The position numbers and the translations under genes were made by a program. This document shows, piece after piece, positions 61,626 to 64,000 of a DNA stretch of 64,000 nt; positions within the stretch are counted from its first letter, which is position 1; each line of letters starts with the position of its first letter. The DNA is from an uncultured Lachnospiraceae bacterium (GTDB lineage: Bacteria; Bacillota; Clostridia; Lachnospirales; Lachnospiraceae), in the NCBI GenBank assembly GCA_910586015.1, contig CAJUGJ010000008.1, positions 66,074-130,073 of the forward strand, in the 5' to 3' direction. The notes under the pieces were generated by a model. It searched no databases and was not told the DNA's origin. It saw only the letters and a program-made list of their open reading frames with translations.

Positions 61626-62543
61626 ATGGACTCAATTCAAAAGCAATTATTAGAACAAATTGCAGGACTTCACGAAGTACCGCAAGGAGCTTACAATTTA
61701 AGAGTGAATGGCGAAGGAACGGGAAGAAATACAACCGAACATATCGACATTGTAACTAAAACAGATAAACAGGGAATTGATATTATAATTAAACCGGGAA
61801 CAAAAAATGAAAGTGTACACATTCCTGTGTTGTTAAGTCAAACAGGATTAAGTGATATGGTCTATAATGATTTTTATATCGGTGAGGATGCAGATGTTAC
61901 AATTGTAGCAGGCTGTGGAATTCATAATGCTGGAGATCAAGCGTCTAAACACGATGGAATTCATACATTTTATATTGGAAAAAATGCAAAAGTACGCTAT
62001 GTAGAAAAGCATTATGGTAGTGGAGATGGAAATGGAGAACGTATTATGAACCCTCAAACAATTATTCATATTGAAGAGGGGGGTTCTATGCAGATGGATA
62101 CTGTACAGATTAAAGGGATTGATTCAACAATTCGCACTACGAAAGCAGATTTAGCAGATAAGGCAACTTTAGTGATTAAGGAAAAAATTTTAACTCATGG
62201 AAAACAGCTTGCAAAGACAGATTTTGAGATCGATCTTAATGGAGTAGATTGTGGAGCAGATGTGATTTCCCGTTCAGTTGCAAAAGAAAATTCCCACCAG
62301 ATCTTTCTTTCAAAAATCAATGGTAATAATAAATGTATGGGACATACAGAATGTGATGCCATTTTAATGGATCAGGGAAGTGTCAGTGCTATTCCACAAC
62401 TTACTGCAAATCATCTTGATGCAAGCTTAATTCATGAAGCGGCAATTGGTAAAATTGCAGGAGAACAAATTATTAAATTAATGACATTAGGTTTGACAGA
62501 AGCAGAAGCAGAGGCACAAATTGTAAATGGATTCCTAAAATAG
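61626..62543 (+). CDS. SufB/SufD-family iron-sulfur cluster assembly protein (short form)
   Basis: A 305-aa protein, shorter than E. coli SufB (about 495). It holds the right-handed beta-helix core and the C-terminal segment with GHTECDAILMD, SAIPQLTANHLDASLIHEAAIGKI, where Cys and Glu match SufB's essential residues. It forms a two-gene pair with the SufC-like ATPase, with no SufS, SufU, SufD or SufA. This resembles the minimal SmsCB system suggested to be ancestral. It would build Fe-S clusters with the ATPase as a homodimer-type scaffold. Confidence 0.85.
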   Translation: MDSIQKQLLEQIAGLHEVPQGAYNLRVNGEGTGRNTTEHIDIVTKTDKQGIDIIIKPGTKNESVHIPVLLSQTGLSDMVYNDFYIGEDADVTIVAGCGIHNAGDQASKHDGIHTFYIGKNAKVRYVEKHYGSGDGNGERIMNPQTIIHIEEGGSMQMDTVQIKGIDSTIRTTKADLADKATLVIKEKILTHGKQLAKTDFEIDLNGVDCGADVISRSVAKENSHQIFLSKINGNNKCMGHTECDAILMDQGSVSAIPQLTANHLDASLIHEAAIGKIAGEQIIKLMTLGLTEAEAEAQIVNGFLK

Positions 62544-62616
62544 ATAGGTTGGTCTTTTGATCGTAAGCTCCTTTTTTCTGGAATAAAATAAAGAAAAGAA
62601 AACTGGGAGCTGATTT

Positions 62617-63507
62617 ATGCAGGATCAATACCAGAAAAAGGCCAAAAGAAAATTAATTACAGTCATTCTCTATCTGTTGTTATTAATTGGATGTACACTG
62701 TTTTTAAAGGGACAGAATTCAGAAAGAGTGATAGAAGATGATGTTTTGGAACTTCATTTTTTATCTCTTAAAAAGGCAGATTGTATTTTAGTCCGAACTG
62801 GAAAGAAGGCAATGCTTATTGATGCTGGTTGGAAAGATACTAAAAGACAAGTCGCAGACTATTTAAAGAAACAGGGAATAAAACGATTAGATTATGTAGT
62901 AGCAACACATGGAGATGAAGATCATGTTGGAGGAATGGAAGAGATCTTGAGAAAATTCCAAGTAGAAACTCTTTTCATTTCTCCTAAAAACGAAAGTAAT
63001 AAAGACTATCAGGCAATGATTGGACGTGCTAAAAAAAGACAGACTAAAATCGTTATTCCAAAAGTACCTTCAGAAATTTCTTTTGGGAATGCTAAAATAA
63101 AGATTCTTGCACCAGGAACAGCAGCATTAGCAGACGGTCAAACTAATAATTCTTCTTTAGTGCTCTATATTACATTTGGTTCTCGAAATTTCTTATTTAT
63201 GGGAGATGCTCTAAAAGAGTCCGAAGCAGAAATTTTAAAAAAAGGTTATGAAATTCAAGCAGATGTTTTAAAAGTTGGACATCATGGATTTAGTGATGCA
63301 ACAACAGAAGCTTTTTTAGAAGCTGTTGCTCCTAAGTTAGCGGTCATTACCTGTGAAAAAAAACAAGCACAGGATGGAGCAAATAAATTTGGAAGAATTG
63401 AACCAATGTTAAAGGAAAAAAAGATTGAATTATATTATACTGGAGATGGAACTTTACTTTTAAGCTGCGATGGCGAAAAAATTGAAGTACAACATGATAC
63501 AAAGTAA
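62617..63507 (+). CDS. Membrane-anchored metallo-beta-lactamase-fold hydrolase (ComEC-like)
   Basis: A 296-aa protein with one N-terminal helix (about 12-30) that also resembles a lipobox (LLIGC). The MBL domain follows: THGDEDHVGG, MGDALKESE and VGHHGFSDAT, matching the ComEC/Rec2 C-terminal domain rather than class B lactamases. It would act outside the membrane on nucleic acid or phosphodiester bonds. Start ATG 62617 after GGGAG. The ComEC channel is not part of the gene, so any DNA-uptake role is uncertain. Confidence 0.87.
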   Translation: MQDQYQKKAKRKLITVILYLLLLIGCTLFLKGQNSERVIEDDVLELHFLSLKKADCILVRTGKKAMLIDAGWKDTKRQVADYLKKQGIKRLDYVVATHGDEDHVGGMEEILRKFQVETLFISPKNESNKDYQAMIGRAKKRQTKIVIPKVPSEISFGNAKIKILAPGTAALADGQTNNSSLVLYITFGSRNFLFMGDALKESEAEILKKGYEIQADVLKVGHHGFSDATTEAFLEAVAPKLAVITCEKKQAQDGANKFGRIEPMLKEKKIELYYTGDGTLLLSCDGEKIEVQHDTK

Positions 63508-63564
63508 AATAAAGTAAGGAGCTGTAACTGATTTTTTTAGTATGACAGCTCCTATTATAAACAG

Positions 63565-63598
63565 AACAAACGCATAAAAATTGATTTATGCGTTTGTT
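63565..63598. terminator. Terminator after the ComEC-like hydrolase
   Basis: A perfect 14-bp stem AACAAACGCATAAA (63565-63578) with 63585-63598, a 6-base loop and a T-rich tail. An extra hairpin AGGAGCTGT/ACAGCTCCT lies at 63517-63553. Confidence 0.8.
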
Positions 63599-63697
63599 TT
63601 GTTTATAAAATTATTGGTGAATTTAGATTATCTCTTTAGAAGTTCTTATGTAAGCTCCGAAACATGGTAACATAACATTCGTTTTCGGGCAACAGTC

Positions 63698-64000
63698 CTA
63701 ATTGAGAAAAAGGAAATTGCTGTAACCGTCAATGATGATCTGTTTCGTTCCCTTGCAGTTCTCCGGTTTTGGGGTATGGCTGTTGATCAAAGCGGAACTT
63801 GAATAGGACAGCGATTCGGATTCGTTTGCTGTAACGTCCTGCGGATTTGATACCCAGTCGTACTCCGGAAAAGATAACAGGACGGCGGCAAGCTCCCCAT
63901 TGGTGAGGATAACTGTCTGACCGCATATCGTAATAAAATATTCTTTATAAGGTGCTTCAAAATATTCGTCTGTTGTGCCTAAAGGGTAAAACTTTTCTTC
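63698..64000 (-). CDS. Partial gene running off the right edge, unknown function
   Basis: An open frame on the minus strand covers 100 codons from the window edge to the stop at 63698-63700, so the 5' end is outside. The visible protein begins EEKFYPLGTTDEYFEAPYK and continues with FITICGQTVILTNGELAAVL, SFPEYDWVSNPQDV and ends KQIIIDGYSNFLFLN. Its base composition is visibly more GC-rich than the flanks and its codon use differs, suggesting a transferred segment. I do not recognise the family. Confidence 0.55.
   Translation of the reverse strand, partial: EEKFYPLGTTDEYFEAPYKEYFITICGQTVILTNGELAAVLLSFPEYDWVSNPQDVTANESESLSYSSSALINSHTPKPENCKGTKQIIIDGYSNFLFLN

Noticed and set aside
62566..62611. 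AGCTCC/GGAGCT pairing hiding the ribosome site of the ComEC-like gene
   Set aside because: Only six base pairs with a 34-base loop; likely chance.
63729..63926. A 65-aa minus-strand frame with a Met start
   Set aside because: It is a different frame of the same strand; the frame open to the edge gives a better protein and covers it.

Overview
The window looks like a chromosomal segment of a low-GC, endospore-forming, probably motile anaerobic Firmicute, most likely Lachnospiraceae-type Clostridia. The evidence is the AT-rich codon use, a complete spoVAA-E operon behind a sigma-G-type promoter, a Csp-like subtilase, a pyrophosphate-type phosphofructokinase, a clustered fatty-acid-synthesis/acetyl-CoA carboxylase operon, a FeoA-FeoA-FeoB iron locus, and a chemotaxis pair behind a sigma-28-type promoter. 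No rRNA, tRNA, CRISPR array or complete mobile element was seen. Species assignment is inference.

Layout. 0-2.3 kb: ABC exporter half with a zinc ribbon. 2.4-6.3 kb: large hybrid sensor kinase plus a two-receiver protein. 6.5-11.5 kb: peptide/nickel-type ABC importer with a fused double ATPase. 11.6-13.2 kb: CheX-like protein with four N-terminal repeats, followed by CheY. 13.3-17.0 kb: a small conserved protein, then a 46-residue membrane ORF and spoVAA-B-C-D-E (dipicolinate channel). 17.0-20.5 kb (minus): class A PBP and YigZ. 20.5-26.7 kb: VanZ-like protein, a short DUF4250 gene on the other strand, SEC-C protein, XRE regulator, sensor-less histidine kinase, DUF4015 glycosidase-like protein, ECF sigma factor with a minimal membrane partner. 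26.7-34.1 kb: acpP, fabD, fabG, fabF, accB, fabZ, accC, accD, accA. 34.2-40.9 kb: AraC regulator, PPi-PFK, Csp-like subtilase, and a cytosolic ParB-like/BMP fusion followed by a metallophosphoesterase. 41-52.4 kb: fructan locus (lipoprotein, LacI regulator, sugar ABC importer without its ATPase, two GH32 enzymes, fructokinase, GH43-like enzyme). 52.5-55.6 kb: Feo iron uptake with a FeoB-associated Cys-rich peptide. 55.6-59.0 kb (minus): CorC-like CBS protein, DnaJ-domain protein, DUF5685, zinc-ribbon protein. 59.3-63.5 kb: zinc phospholipase C-like protein, esterase, two-gene SufC/SufB-like iron-sulfur pair, ComEC-like metallo-hydrolase. From 63.7 kb to the edge, a partial minus-strand gene has visibly higher GC.

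How the genes work together. In the fructan locus the surface LamG-GH32 lipoprotein could trim fructan, the importer takes up oligosaccharides, cytosolic GH32 releases fructose and fructokinase makes fructose-6-phosphate; the PPi-PFK 7 kb away would take it into glycolysis. Matching operator-like palindromes sit before both lacI and the importer. The Fab/Acc operon makes malonyl-CoA and runs elongation, but fabH and an enoyl-ACP reductase are not in the window.

The observations most worth follow-up are: (1) the ParB-like/BMP cytosolic fusion next to a phosphoesterase with an altered first metal motif; (2) the CheX-like protein with MshEN-like repeats behind a sigma-28-type promoter; (3) the LamG-GH32 lipoprotein with Glu in place of the usual nucleophile Asp; (4) the 46-residue first ORF of the spoVA operon; (5) the overlapping antisense DUF4250 gene; and (6) a leader that could hide the ribosome-binding site before the phospholipase C-like gene.
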